Of a stretch of DNA of 64,000 bases, positions 35,233 through 45,778 are shown one piece after another. A program made the translations under genes and the position numbers. Within the stretch, counting starts at the first letter, position 1. Every line of letters starts with the position of its first letter. The notes under the pieces were generated by a model that was not told the DNA's origin, did not search any database, and saw only the letters and a list, made by a program, of their open reading frames with translations. Source of the stretch: Nymphaea colorata (taxonomy: Eukaryota > Streptophyta > Magnoliopsida > Nymphaeales > Nymphaeaceae). Location of the stretch: contig NC_045139.1 of the NCBI RefSeq assembly GCF_008831285.2, positions 28,182,808 through 28,246,807 on the forward strand, written 5' to 3'.

Positions 35233-37863
35233 TTATGAACTTGTTTCTTGGTGGCTCTGACGCACGCAGTCATCTTTCACCTTGTGTTTCCTCTCTGGTC
35301 CATAGTCTCTGGGTAACACCTTCACTGAGTTCCTAAGATGGAGGAAACATCTTCTTGGGCCTCTTGAATAAACCTTGAACATGGCCCTTTTAACTCTGAG
35401 TTTAGCTATGGTCAATGTGTCTGGACCATAGTCTTGAGGTAACTGTCCAATTCGCTTCATTGGTTGCCCAAGCAACCTTTCATCATTCTGGATCTCATTC
35501 CTTGACATGGCTTTACCACGGTCATGTGGTTGCCACTTTCTACCACCATGTTGTAGTGGTTTTTGCACTTGTTTAGGACTATAATCCCTTGGGAGTTGCC
35601 CTATAGCCCTCTTTTGCAGCCCTTGTAGCTGCTCAATAGTGCCCTCCTGATGTGCGAGGGCCTTCCCTCTGTCGTGGGCTTGCCATAGGCGCCCACCTGC
35701 TTGTAGTACTTGTTGGTTGATGATGTAGTCTTTCTGTTTACAATTACTCTGTACTGCCCATTGCACCTCAGTTGCGCTCATGTCGTTGGAGTCAATTGAT
35801 GTTGGTGACTCCGACTTGTAATCCTCACATGAACTCGAGGGGTTCCACATCTCTTCATTGCAATTTGGTGACTCTGAGTACTGGAATGCTCTCCATCTTT
35901 TTGGGTAGAGTTTTTCATTCTTATCTCTGTGAATCACCTCTTCATTTTGTTGTTGTCCACCCTCCTTAGGATGTATCATCTGTTGTTGTAATAGAGAATG
36001 TGTGGACAAAGATCTTTCCTTGTTCTCATACGATTCAATGTGCCCACTCTTAGCCATTGGGCATTCACGATTCACTCGTGGATCTTCTTGAGAAGCCTTA
36101 TATTGGTTGAATGATGGTCTTGGCTCCAAAGTAATAGTGTGATCATCATCAGAACTGCACAAGAAATCATCTTCAAACTCAGAGAAGAATCCTGCTAATT
36201 CCTCTTGCACTTCCTCTTGCCACTTTTGGATGCAACGAAGCTTAGCATGTTGATCACTTTCACTCATCTCAATAGGGGCTAACCACGTATCCTCGCTCTG
36301 TGGATGATTCTGACAAGAGGGTATTCCTTCAAGTTTCTCCACCCGTGGTCCGATACCTTGGTCTTGGTGTGAGCACGTCATGTGGAAAGCTAACTCTTGG
36401 GTTGCTTGTAGTTGTAACTCTTCCACAATCTGTGAGCAGTCAGTTGAATCCGCTCCACCCTCCTTATGATCTGCCTTACCTTCTATTGTGGAGGGATATG
36501 ATGGATGATCCTCGCTTCGCTGGCTGGACTCTTCATCTCCTTCTATTTTCATGGGATCATTAGAGTCCATGCTGCTTGCCTTTTCTACATCATTCCTTTG
36601 ATCTTCAAGGTTAAGATCTTCTGGCATTTGACAACGGATTAGCTCCACCTTGTCTTCTGGCTGTATGATCTCAAGAGGTTGAAGCTCGCTTGATTCTTCC
36701 ACTTCCATCATGTTGGGTGAAGCTAGAGCTGTACACACTAAAGATTCTTCTTTGTACGTATCTAATGCTTGGTTGGGACTAGACGCGTGCATTGAGTTTG
36801 TAGAGATTGAAGCTCTTTCTTCATGTAATCCTAAAGAATCTTCACTTGGAAGTGTCTCTTCAATAGATTCGCACTCTTGACACTTGCTTTCTATTTCAGC
36901 CAATAACTCATTGGTAGTCCATGTCTTCAATGATTCGCCATCACTTGAGTTGTTGGATGGCTCCTCAACTGTAGCTTGATCATGAACACCCTTGCCCTTG
37001 AGGCTATTGTTCGGCACTTCACATTTGATTGTCTCTACCGCTTGGTGCATTTCATCTCTCTTGTTCCTGCTTACTTCGTCCCTTTTCTTAGGTTGATAAT
37101 TGGTCTGAGGGACCTCAGATTTTTGAGTAAGGCCTTTAGTTGAGTAGGCCTTGCGGTAGGCTTTAGTGTTGTCAGTTTTCTTTGGAGGTGGTTGTGACAC
37201 CGCACTCATGATGCCTTGGTTCTTGCTTCCGTTGCCTTTGCTCATGTGCTCCGTGCGAGGTGGCGGAGTAGCTGGTCCGAGTAGCTCTTTGCTCTTCATG
37301 TTGGTCGGAACCATGCCCTTGGACGTGTTGCTCCTTAACTCCACGTGAGGCTTCTCTTGTTTCACGTTGTCCAATATCTCATCCATCTTTGAGAGCGCTT
37401 GTCGTATCATCTCTTCAATGTTAGGAGATGACTTTCCTGGGTTACTATTTCCAGGTTTCCCTACTTGTTGGACGGGTTTGGGTGCTGGGATTTCTTCCAA
37501 CACAAACTTATGACTCATGTCTCCTATTTGTATCACTTCTCCTGGATAAACTTGTAAAAGCTCACCCAGGTTGACTACTCTTTCTGCAACCCTAAGTCGA
37601 CCCACTAAGGTCCTATTGGTGATCCTAATGTTACAGGTCCCCTTGTCCACTTCAATCACACAATGATAACCCATTACACTGACATCTCGTAGGATGATGT
37701 CGCATCTCGGGTTTTGCCCAATCAAGAAACTGATGAACTGTGGGCCGTAACTCCAATCTTCTCTGTGAACTAAAATCTTCTCTTCCACGAGTTTTCCGTA
37801 AGAATAGGTGCTAAACACTAAATCAACATCTAAACTTCTGGGATACGCACCTTCTTCCATCAT
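35233..37863 (-). CDS. 876-residue retroelement ORF with N-terminal FHA-like domain
   Basis: The only long ORF of the element and fully open. Residues about 30-124 resemble a forkhead-associated domain: FLIGQNPRCDIILRDVSV (about 46-63), GYHCVIEVDKG (about 65-75), ITNRTLVGRLRV, then PGEVIQIGDMSHKFVLEE (about 107-124). FHA domains bind phosphothreonine. Here the usual Gly-Arg is Gly-Gln and the Ser-Arg-x-His loop is changed, so phosphopeptide binding is doubtful. Residues about 130-700 are hydrophilic and acidic or polar, probably disordered. The C-terminus (about 723-856) holds a repeated module, GGRLWQAHDRGKA...IGQLPRDYSP then GGRKWQPHDRGKA...IGQLPQDYGP about 50 residues later, with a third LPRDYGP. 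There is no zinc knuckle, protease or RT. It may be a divergent structural (gag-like) protein or a captured host domain. The function is unknown. The start is the first Met after a 0.7-kb leader. Confidence 0.75.
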   Translation of the reverse strand: MMEEGAYPRSLDVDLVFSTYSYGKLVEEKILVHREDWSYGPQFISFLIGQNPRCDIILRDVSVMGYHCVIEVDKGTCNIRITNRTLVGRLRVAERVVNLGELLQVYPGEVIQIGDMSHKFVLEEIPAPKPVQQVGKPGNSNPGKSSPNIEEMIRQALSKMDEILDNVKQEKPHVELRSNTSKGMVPTNMKSKELLGPATPPPRTEHMSKGNGSKNQGIMSAVSQPPPKKTDNTKAYRKAYSTKGLTQKSEVPQTNYQPKKRDEVSRNKRDEMHQAVETIKCEVPNNSLKGKGVHDQATVEEPSNNSSDGESLKTWTTNELLAEIESKCQECESIEETLPSEDSLGLHEERASISTNSMHASSPNQALDTYKEESLVCTALASPNMMEVEESSELQPLEIIQPEDKVELIRCQMPEDLNLEDQRNDVEKASSMDSNDPMKIEGDEESSQRSEDHPSYPSTIEGKADHKEGGADSTDCSQIVEELQLQATQELAFHMTCSHQDQGIGPRVEKLEGIPSCQNHPQSEDTWLAPIEMSESDQHAKLRCIQKWQEEVQEELAGFFSEFEDDFLCSSDDDHTITLEPRPSFNQYKASQEDPRVNRECPMAKSGHIESYENKERSLSTHSLLQQQMIHPKEGGQQQNEEVIHRDKNEKLYPKRWRAFQYSESPNCNEEMWNPSSSCEDYKSESPTSIDSNDMSATEVQWAVQSNCKQKDYIINQQVLQAGGRLWQAHDRGKALAHQEGTIEQLQGLQKRAIGQLPRDYSPKQVQKPLQHGGRKWQPHDRGKAMSRNEIQNDERLLGQPMKRIGQLPQDYGPDTLTIAKLRVKRAMFKVYSRGPRRCFLHLRNSVKVLPRDYGPERKHKVKDDCVRQSHQETSS

Positions 37864-38424
37864 TCTTGCCTTCTCTTAAATCAAAACAAATGCTTAAAGC
37901 TTTCTAAGCTATCTATTTCAAACATCAAACTGAACTACTAAAAGCTGAAAACCATGACACTTGTAAATTCTGTAACTCTCTAACTCGATGTCCAAAAATC
38001 ACGAAACTTGGTAGCAAAATACTAGACACGATAAGGAATCCAACGCCACCAAGATCAAGCTCTAACTCTGCTCCAGGAAAGCACTCGTTCTTCTGAAAGT
38101 CACGCCTGGGCTTGCTTTTCAACCGCACAGGACTCCCCCAGTGATAGGGGTCCACTCAAAAAATCATAACTTCTCACCCGTAACTCAACAAAATCTGAAA
38201 TTTGGACTGAAGATTCCTGAGACGTAGGCGCTTCCAACGAGCCTAACCTTGACCCATTCCGACGCCGGAGCTGACAGCGCCGGCCACCGGAATCCGGCGT
38301 AGTTTCTGGTTTTTCAGAAACTGAAAAAAATGCAGGCTGAAGAGGATGAGTTTCTGCTATGCTACCATCAAACCAAACTAACACTGCTGGAATCTGAAAA
38401 CTGAGTGCGGTGGCCTCTCAAGAT

Positions 38425-38437
38425 GGCTCTGATACCA
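38425..38437 (-). other. Second PBS-like site in the leader
   Basis: It has the same 13-mer TGGTATCAGAGCC and is preceded by CTATCA plus GTT, just as the real site is preceded by CTACCA plus ATT. It looks like the LTR end and primer site of a related element left inside the leader. Confidence 0.7.
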
Positions 38438-38593
38438 AACTGATAGGTTCGGTATCAGCCGGATAAGTTTGGAACTCTCCTTTCCAACTTTCACCCGCTT
38501 TTACCAAAATCGATCTTTCTTGCACTTATGAGCAACATAAACTCTAGAATTTGAATTCACAAGATGTAAACAAGCAACGGAATCCTCCACGTT

Positions 38594-38606
38594 GGCTCTG
38601 ATACCA
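38594..38606 (-). other. Primer-binding site (initiator Met-tRNA)
   Basis: TGGTATCAGAGCC on the minus strand, three bases inside the 5' LTR end. A second identical 13-mer lies 169 bp further in (38425-38437). Confidence 0.9.
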
Positions 38607-38874
38607 AATTGGTAGGACCTAACTCCGGTATAGGCGACAGCCCAGTCCTAGAGTCGATCCTACACCCAAGATCCTCGTAGAGGGTCCACACGGGTCTAAA
38701 GACGCCTAAAGATTGAACCAACACAACTCAAAGAGGAAACTAAGGCTAGACTCAGACCAAACACACTCCTTGTAGCCGGATCTTAGGCTCTAGGGCACCG
38801 AAAAACTACAGGAATACTGGACAAATGCGGAAGCGATTCAAAACTATGCAAGGAAAATAGCAAATCTAACTAGT

Positions 38875-39219
38875 CTAAATGAAGTACCTCCCCAAGGCTT
38901 GCTCGGGGTTCATTTGATGAATCTTCTGGAATTCTTTGATGATCTGCTGTAGGTGCTGTTGAGGATGAATTCCAGACGTCAGGTTGTAGCTGAGAAAATC
39001 GGGACACCAAGGTGGAAGGTGCTGCAACGCCAAGTAAGACGCCAAGTTGGAGAAGATCGCTGGTAAAGTCTTTGATGTCTTCTCTTCAACTCGGTTGCTG
39101 CTGCTGGTTTTGACGGAGCTGATACAAATGCTGCAGCTCCGGGTGTGGCAGTAAGCTCTAGATATAGCTGACAGAGAGCCTCTTAGCTCAGCCCACCTGG
39201 CTGAGTGCCGTGGTAGCAC
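38875..39219 (-). CDS. 114-codon ORF inside the 5' LTR (copy B)
   Basis: The partner of 32391-32735. Downstream of the LTR TATA box it would lie in the R-U5 part of the genomic RNA, ahead of the main ORF. It could be an upstream ORF or a chance one. Confidence 0.35.
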   Translation of the reverse strand: MLPRHSARWAELRGSLSAISRAYCHTRSCSICISSVKTSSSNRVEEKTSKTLPAIFSNLASYLALQHLPPWCPDFLSYNLTSGIHPQQHLQQIIKEFQKIHQMNPEQALGRYFI

Positions 39220-40967
39220 ACGGGATCCGGTTGCTTGGTGATAGCAACCTCAATTCGCTTGGGCGAGTGGATGAAATGCCCAAGGGTGCACACCAAATGC
39301 TGTAGTCGTAGCTGGGGATGGGTGGATGCAGCTTGGTCTTAGCTGAGGAATTACCTAACTACAGTCAATAGAGGAAAGCTCGGCCGTAGAGCTTGGTAAT
39401 GATCCTAAGTGTGGCTGGCTTAGGGCCGGTTAGGAGCGATAGGGGCTTGGACGGCTTCGGCTACGGTGTAAGGGAAGATGATCTAAGGGTGTGAGGTCTG
39501 GAATGAGGTGGCTTAAGACAAGGGAATGTGGGATGTTGATTAGGAACTGGTGGTTAGGTTCAAGGATGATTGAACGAGTGGCTTGGGTTTAAATGAGAGA
39601 GCTAATGAGGAACTAAGGAGGGTTAGGGATCACGTGAGTGAGTTTGACGTGGGATCAAAAGGTGGACTCCTACACTTGAACCTATGATAATCCTCTAGAT
39701 CTAAGGCTGAAAATTCAAAGGTGGTAAGTGGGATGTGATGTGGCTGGGATCTAGGGATGGTTAATGATTGAATCACCTAAACTAAAGAGCAAATCCCTCC
39801 AAATGTGGGCACTAGTGGCGCCGGCTCCTCCAATGTAGTCAAATGTGGCGAGGTGGCGCCTTGTGGAATGATGATTCCAAATGTGGGGATTCTCTTCCAA
39901 ATCACGTGCAAATCAAGGGTCAGATCTTCTCCTAAGGATCTGGATGAAGGGCTAGGAGAGACTTAGATGGGTAAGGATGAAGCTCGTACCACTTTTTGAA
40001 GCTAGAATGTAGGAGTTTCCCCTTAATTCTCGCCTAGAAAATCTCCTCTCCATGCGATATCTCCTTGGAGTACTTTTGGACGGACTTACCCTTGGAAATG
40101 ATGGTCCCACTTCGTGGCAAGGAAGGGCACTTTGGTCCTTGGGTGATGATGACCAGAATCCCCCAAATGTGGCCGGAATTATGGCAGAGGTCGCCGGAAA
40201 ACCAGAAGTTCCCGGTGACTTGGTGCTTGCTATCACCTAGGCCGTTCTTCGCGAAACCAATGTGTATCTTCTTCTTTCTTTGCGTGGAATCACCTTATAT
40301 GGTCCATTCCCATGTCCAAGATGGTCTCACCGTGATTTCTTTCGGATGAGATTCTGATTTTGCCGGCGAAATTCCAGAGATGGACCGCGGATGAAAACTA
40401 GAATCGATCGACTCTTCTTGTGCCGTTTCCTTGAGTGATTTCTCAACTAGGAAAGCCTCAATGCCTAGGATCTTCTAAGACACGTAAAACTTAGTTTAAA
40501 TCAAGTTTCAACCGTGGAAAAGAAGGGAATCTCGGCTGTGACTCGAGACTTCTCCTCTTCTTGTAAGTCAAACCTTAGATCAAACCAAACCAACGTAGTT
40601 GCTTAGCTTTCACCTTAGGAATCCAAGAACTAACCTTGTATGAGGAAACCGTGGGTTTGCTGTCCTTCCTTGGATGAAGACGCAGCCTCCTTGTTCAACT
40701 TAGGCCTCTAATATCTCTGATGTAGCAGAGATATTGCACCCAAGACGTGGCTGGGTAGATGCGAAGATGAAGACGATGATAACTCCTAGGGCCATGGCTC
40801 ACCCAAGAGAAAGCCCTCACCTTCTTCTTCAACGAGAATTGATGTAAATGAAAGAGAGGGGAGATAGTGAGGAGTTGGGAAGGAGAGGAGAGGAAGACGT
40901 GAGGGGGAAGGGGAAGGGGAAGTAGAGGGCCAGCAATGTGGTCTTGGGAGAAGAGATTGGAGGGAAC

Positions 40968-41008
<41 letters not shown>

Positions 41009-41102
41009 GAGAAGAGAGAGAGAGAAGTGAGGAGAGAGAGAGAGCAAAGAAGCAAATGACCTTGATTTCCCAAAATTCCATCCGTTTACACATGAATCAA
41101 AA

Positions 41103-41112
41103 CCTTATATAC
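41103..41112 (-). promoter_or_regulatory. TATA box in the 5' LTR
   Basis: GTATATAAGG on the minus strand, about 580 bp inside the LTR. It implies transcription starting near 41075, so U3 is about 0.6 kb and the R-U5 part about 2.4 kb. Confidence 0.6.
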
Positions 41113-41694
41113 ATGAGTACATAAATCTGGTTCCCATGCATGGAACCAGCCCAAATCCAAATCCAGAACATGCTAAAGCAAAACGGATCTAAGGCACAAC
41201 CCGCCTTGGTAAGTTTGAATCCAAAACCGAATTGGCGCAAACTCAAATAAAGCAAATCAAGAAGTGAAAAACGGCTAAGTCCTAGCTAGACGCCCCTTGA
41301 GCCTTGTGAGCTCAAGGTGGGGACCTCGTCCGGGTTGCCGCCCAAACTTCGGACTTGACACATCCCTTAACCTCATTGAGCTGAGCTCAATTCAGCCAAG
41401 AGACCTCCCTAGACTCGTCCTAGACCGACTCTAGAGACTTGGGTTTCGATACGACTCAAGAATGGACCATGGCCTATACCAGAGAAGCCCTATGGATCTA
41501 GTATCCTAACTCGCGGATTCCCCCAATTGCTGGTCTTCACCTAGTTCATTCATGTCCTAGAGCCGTTGCATATCCTCCCGCACCTCCCACTGCATTTGCT
41601 CTAGGCTCGAAGTTTAATTCCATTGAACCATGATCTCTCACTGTGGCCGTGCCTTTGGCCTTGGTTCGGCCTACTCGGACTAAGGCTCGTATCA

Positions 41695-43690
41695 AACAAT
41701 GACGGGAGATTACAATTGTTTTGATCGGACAGATACCCTTGTGACTCCGAACGTACCTCTGTCCTTCTCGCCATGTATCTCTCTCTCTCTCTCAAAAATT
41801 GTAACTTGTCCCAATAAATTTTACTGCATCATACAATTGACTGCATTTTGTAAATAGGATAGTGTTTCTCTTTTTAAATCGCACATGAAGGTTGAACTGT
41901 CCTATCAGATTTGTTGGGGACGTCTTGTGTGACCTACCGTGAAGGGCGGGAGAGAGAGGACCGTGTCACTAAGACCACCCTTGGTGACACGGTGGTATAA
42001 TCCTAGGAATGTTAATATATTTTATTTGAATCGAATATTTGATTTTTAAAAAAATAAATAAAAAATTAATATCTGATTACGAGATCAAATTAGGTTTGAA
42101 TTTAAAAAATGACATTCGATTGGATTTAGATTCATATTTTAGTATACACATATTCTAGTATACATAAATAACCAACTGGATTTAGATATGGATTGAAATC
42201 AGATTTATTTTTAAACAAAAAATTATATACCTAACTCTCTCATTTTGAAAGAGGCCAAATTTGGTTCGAAACTTGAATTTAGATTAAGATATAAATGTAA
42301 AAATTGGATTTCGATTGGATTTAGATTCATATATGACTTTTCTTTGTTTTCATTCGGATCCGAATTTAAATCCAAAATCTGTAAATTTTCAAAAAAAAGG
42401 ATATAACTAAGGATATATTTGATTTGAATATGATCTGTTCAACAAAGGTGGCTGCAATGAGCATACAGACCATATACAAGCTTCAACAATTTGAAGTTGC
42501 AAGTGATTTTCCTTGCTCAGCCTAGCCTCAGAGCTCATTAGTCCTCCTAATCCATTAGGAAGAAGGGGAATAACGTGAGGTTTTCCCTGGCTCTCCTTGC
42601 ACCTATCCCTAGTTGCAAAGGAACCTTTTTAAGAAAGTTTTAATATCTTTCAGTATGAAAAACCATCCAAGAAAATTCCAATTTCTCCTTTCCTTGAGTG
42701 TCGCTTTAATGGGCGAACATATTCTCAATTTCAATTTATCAGAATGGACACTTCACCTATTAATTTCTTGCTTTCTACAACAAAGGATAATATTTTGAGG
42801 CTAGACTACTATGAATACCTGGGGACGTCATTACTGAAATCGTGCACGTATTTTTGACCAAGGAATTGGTTTTTTAAGATAGAAGATTCTAACATTTGTG
42901 TCATGGATCTGCACCCTCTGCAAAGACCGTACCTGTGTATGCGGTTGAGCAATATGAGTGTTCTGCGTGCTGGATCACAGAATGCAAGACTTTACGTGTG
43001 CGTGTGTTTTGTGCGTGCAATTTGTTTGTCCGCATATAAAGGTTTAAATTCTATGATCCAGCATGGAGCAGCACAATACGTAGTTTCATCTTTGCAAAAT
43101 CCAATTGTATACAATTAATCATATATATCCAAAAATTTAAGAAAGAGATGATGCTTCAGAATATCAATCCACCATACTACAACATTATCTACTTTATGAA
43201 AAGGAAGAGAAGAATCTCTCATGAATAGTTCAAAGACTAGACGTACGCCTTATTCTAGAAAAAGGTGCTCTGCAAGGGTGAGCGCAAGTGTCTCAGGAGC
43301 GTCGCTTAAAGTGTATACCTTAGAGGCTGCCTAGCATTAGCATTAAGAACAAGATGTGAATGGATGGAGAATCTGTTACAAAATTGAAATACATTCATGA
43401 TGAAACACTTGAATATTAACATGTTATTCCTAATGCCAAATGAACGCTTAAAGTCGGAGCCATTTTTTTATAGTTTTTTTTTTCTTAAAAAAAAAGTCAA
43501 AAGAAATTTTCCGAATGGAGGGTTTTCCCCACCTGACGTTCCAGTTTCATTGTTACAGTTTCATTGTTACAGTTAACCTATTATTAGTACTGTTGACCAC
43601 TTACCTCTTTTCATTCATTCATTATAAGAGGCTTGGAGCTGTGGCGCTGGCCCTCTCTCTCTCTCTCTCTCTTGGAAAAGAGATAGAGAG
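41695..43690. other. Non-coding, AT-rich
   Basis: No gene is supported. 42000-42430 is very AT-rich with recurring GGATTTAGATTCATAT words (near 42120 and 42305), a pattern of old plant repeats. A hairpin lies at 41960-41993 and a (CT)n run at 43650-43672. Confidence 0.45.
41960..41993. other. Perfect 10-bp inverted repeat (hairpin)
   Basis: ACCGTGTCAC and GTGACACGGT are separated by 14 bases. It is GC-rich in an AT-rich setting and could form a stable stem. No T-run follows, and a function is not evident. Confidence 0.6.
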
Positions 43691-44440
43691 CAGCCGTCCC
43701 GCCATCACTATCACGGGTCGACTTTTTCAAGCCTTAATCGGCCCGAACGGTGCCGAAGGTTTCCCTAAAGCCTTCGGCCAGCCCGACTCTATATTGAGTT
43801 AGCGGAAGTGTTCATTTATCTCTTGAGACTGTGGACTAGACGAGGAGTGCTACGCACTCGGCACACCATCACCCAGGTTTATCTCATTATAAGCTATTGG
43901 CAAGCCGTGATTATGAAGTCCTGTCAGAACTTCGCCATTCCTCCAAGTGTCTATCTACTTCCATACGAAATCTGGGTGGGCTAGACTTCCCTTGGGAGGA
44001 AGTCCCTAGCTGAAGACAGTTGATGATTATATGTCATTAAGTAAGACGGCCGACCATCGCCCTACTCGACGATGAGCATTCATTTGCTCACCCCCGCGTG
44101 ATTCTACGCGGTTATGGAACGCAACATATGCGTCCATTGGGAGAATTACCCCTAACCCACGCGCACCCCCTTGCGATTCCAAACGCTACGCGTGAGGAAC
44201 TCACTTGATTCCCCAACGACGGACTTGCACTTTCAAAGGGACTGTTGACTATGATGCATTTATATGCTTCGTCTCTGCACTATCGCACTGCACATTCCAC
44301 GTGCATTGCTTTCTGCTTGACTCAGCGTCCGATTAAATCTCACATGCTCCCCGAGCTATGCCTAAGCTGGCCAAGCAACATATCCTTCTACTAGCTTGAC
44401 CGGGCCAGACACACTCGACCGGCAACAATCACAATGCCTA
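43690..44440. other. GC-richer tract, possibly organelle-derived
   Basis: About 750 bp of balanced base composition with words such as CACCCCCGCGTGATTCTACG and CCCACGCGCACCCCC. It sits in very AT-rich nuclear sequence on both sides. It resembles the texture of plant mitochondrial intergenic DNA. There is no long ORF and no tRNA or rRNA signature. Confidence 0.35.
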
Positions 44441-45705
44441 CTAATTTTTTAAAATGGCCCAAAATATTAATTGATGAAGTATTCATACAAATTGTGAACA
44501 TTAGGAAATTAATTGAAAAATTCATGTGACGGCACTGATTATTTTATAATATAAAAGTTTTATTAGGTCCGAAAAATGTAGCGTTGAGCTTTCTTGTGCA
44601 TGTGTTCTCTTCCCATTAATTTGTTTCAGTTATCCACGTTGTGACCTGCGTGCTTTACAGTATGAATGTTGGAAATTCATATCATACAAGGATTTGATTT
44701 TACCAATTTTAATGTAAGCGTAAATATTTTCAAATTGGTTTATTGTTATGCCATGTACATAACTAGTATAGAACGCATATATAGTTAACTAGCAGGTGTC
44801 TTTATCGGATTTAATTTTCATTGTTGCAATCATCACGAACATCATCAATATTGATATTATCTATAAGATCATTTTTATTATAATTTGTAAACTTGCTCAA
44901 AGGTATTGTGGGTGCTTGCACAAATGCATGCTGAAATGAGTGAAAAGTTAAAATTAAAATCCCTCTGGTGACACTCTGGGCAGCACATCACAATATTTTT
45001 ACTGCACACTTCCTCTTATGTAGCATGTCATCCTCTTGCATATGATATGCATATAGTCTGTTCTATTAAATATTTTAAAATATCTATTAATAAAGTTTGA
45101 ATAAAAAACAAAAAATACTTCAACGTATGTTAGGATGCAAACAAATGTAGTATTCATAATAATACTCACGACAAATTGATCTATTTTCAATGCATGTCAT
45201 ATATATATATATACACACACACACACGTTATGATTTACCTGTTATTTTGGTCATTTTAGTTTCCAATATTCTTGTTATTTTAGTTTTTGTTTCAATCTCA
45301 TTTTTTTTTATAAATATTATATAACTAATAAATTTGATCATGGAACTTACACTTCAATTGATGTCTTGCCTCCCCTCCCCTTTCCTTGCCTTGCTAGAGG
45401 CTCAACATCTCGCCTTGCCTCATCACCTTTTTGGTCCAATGTGCTAACTTGCAAGGATGGCAGCGTGTAAGATGGAGTAGTAGGGAATAAAATTTATCCA
45501 CTCCTTCTATGTCCATATCAAAAAATATAAAGTTTAAAAATCAAAATATAGTTTAACATTTTTCAGTGCATAACACCAAAAATGGCCTCTCCCGGCCCTT
45601 ACTAGACTCTGGTTCCGGCCAAAGTCTGAATTTTTACATTTACCATCATGTATATACAAATGTGTTATTACAAATATATCCCTATTGCAGCACATATATA
45701 CATTG

Positions 45706-45778
<73 letters not shown>

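Larger units (their letters stand above)
32126..41694 (-). mobile_element. Large LTR retrotransposon without gag-pol, carrying an FHA-like ORF
   Basis: A 9.57-kb element with two long direct LTRs (3' LTR 32126-35194, 3,069 bp; 5' LTR 38610-41694, 3,085 bp), both TG...CA. They differ by roughly 38 substitutions counted by eye (about 1.2%) plus GA-repeat length. The primer-binding site (38594-38606) sits 3 nt from the 5' LTR and is complementary to initiator Met-tRNA. A polypurine tract AAGGAGGGTGGATC precedes the 3' LTR. Flanks are AATAA and AACAA, a 5-bp target duplication with one change. The 3.4-kb interior has no protease, RT, RNase H or integrase, only one 876-codon ORF. It matches the LARD type of non-autonomous element and must depend on another element's enzymes. 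Confidence 0.92.
38610..41694 (-). repeat. 5' LTR of the large element
   Basis: The partner of 32126-35194. It has expansions of the (GA)n run (about 40970-41003) and of a GGGGAA repeat near 40905-40920. The inner end is GGTCCTACCA, followed by ATT and the primer-binding site. Confidence 0.93.

Noticed and set aside
35046-35273. 75-codon minus ORF overlapping the end of the 876-codon ORF
   Set aside because: It runs through the polypurine tract into the LTR and has no domain. Probably chance.
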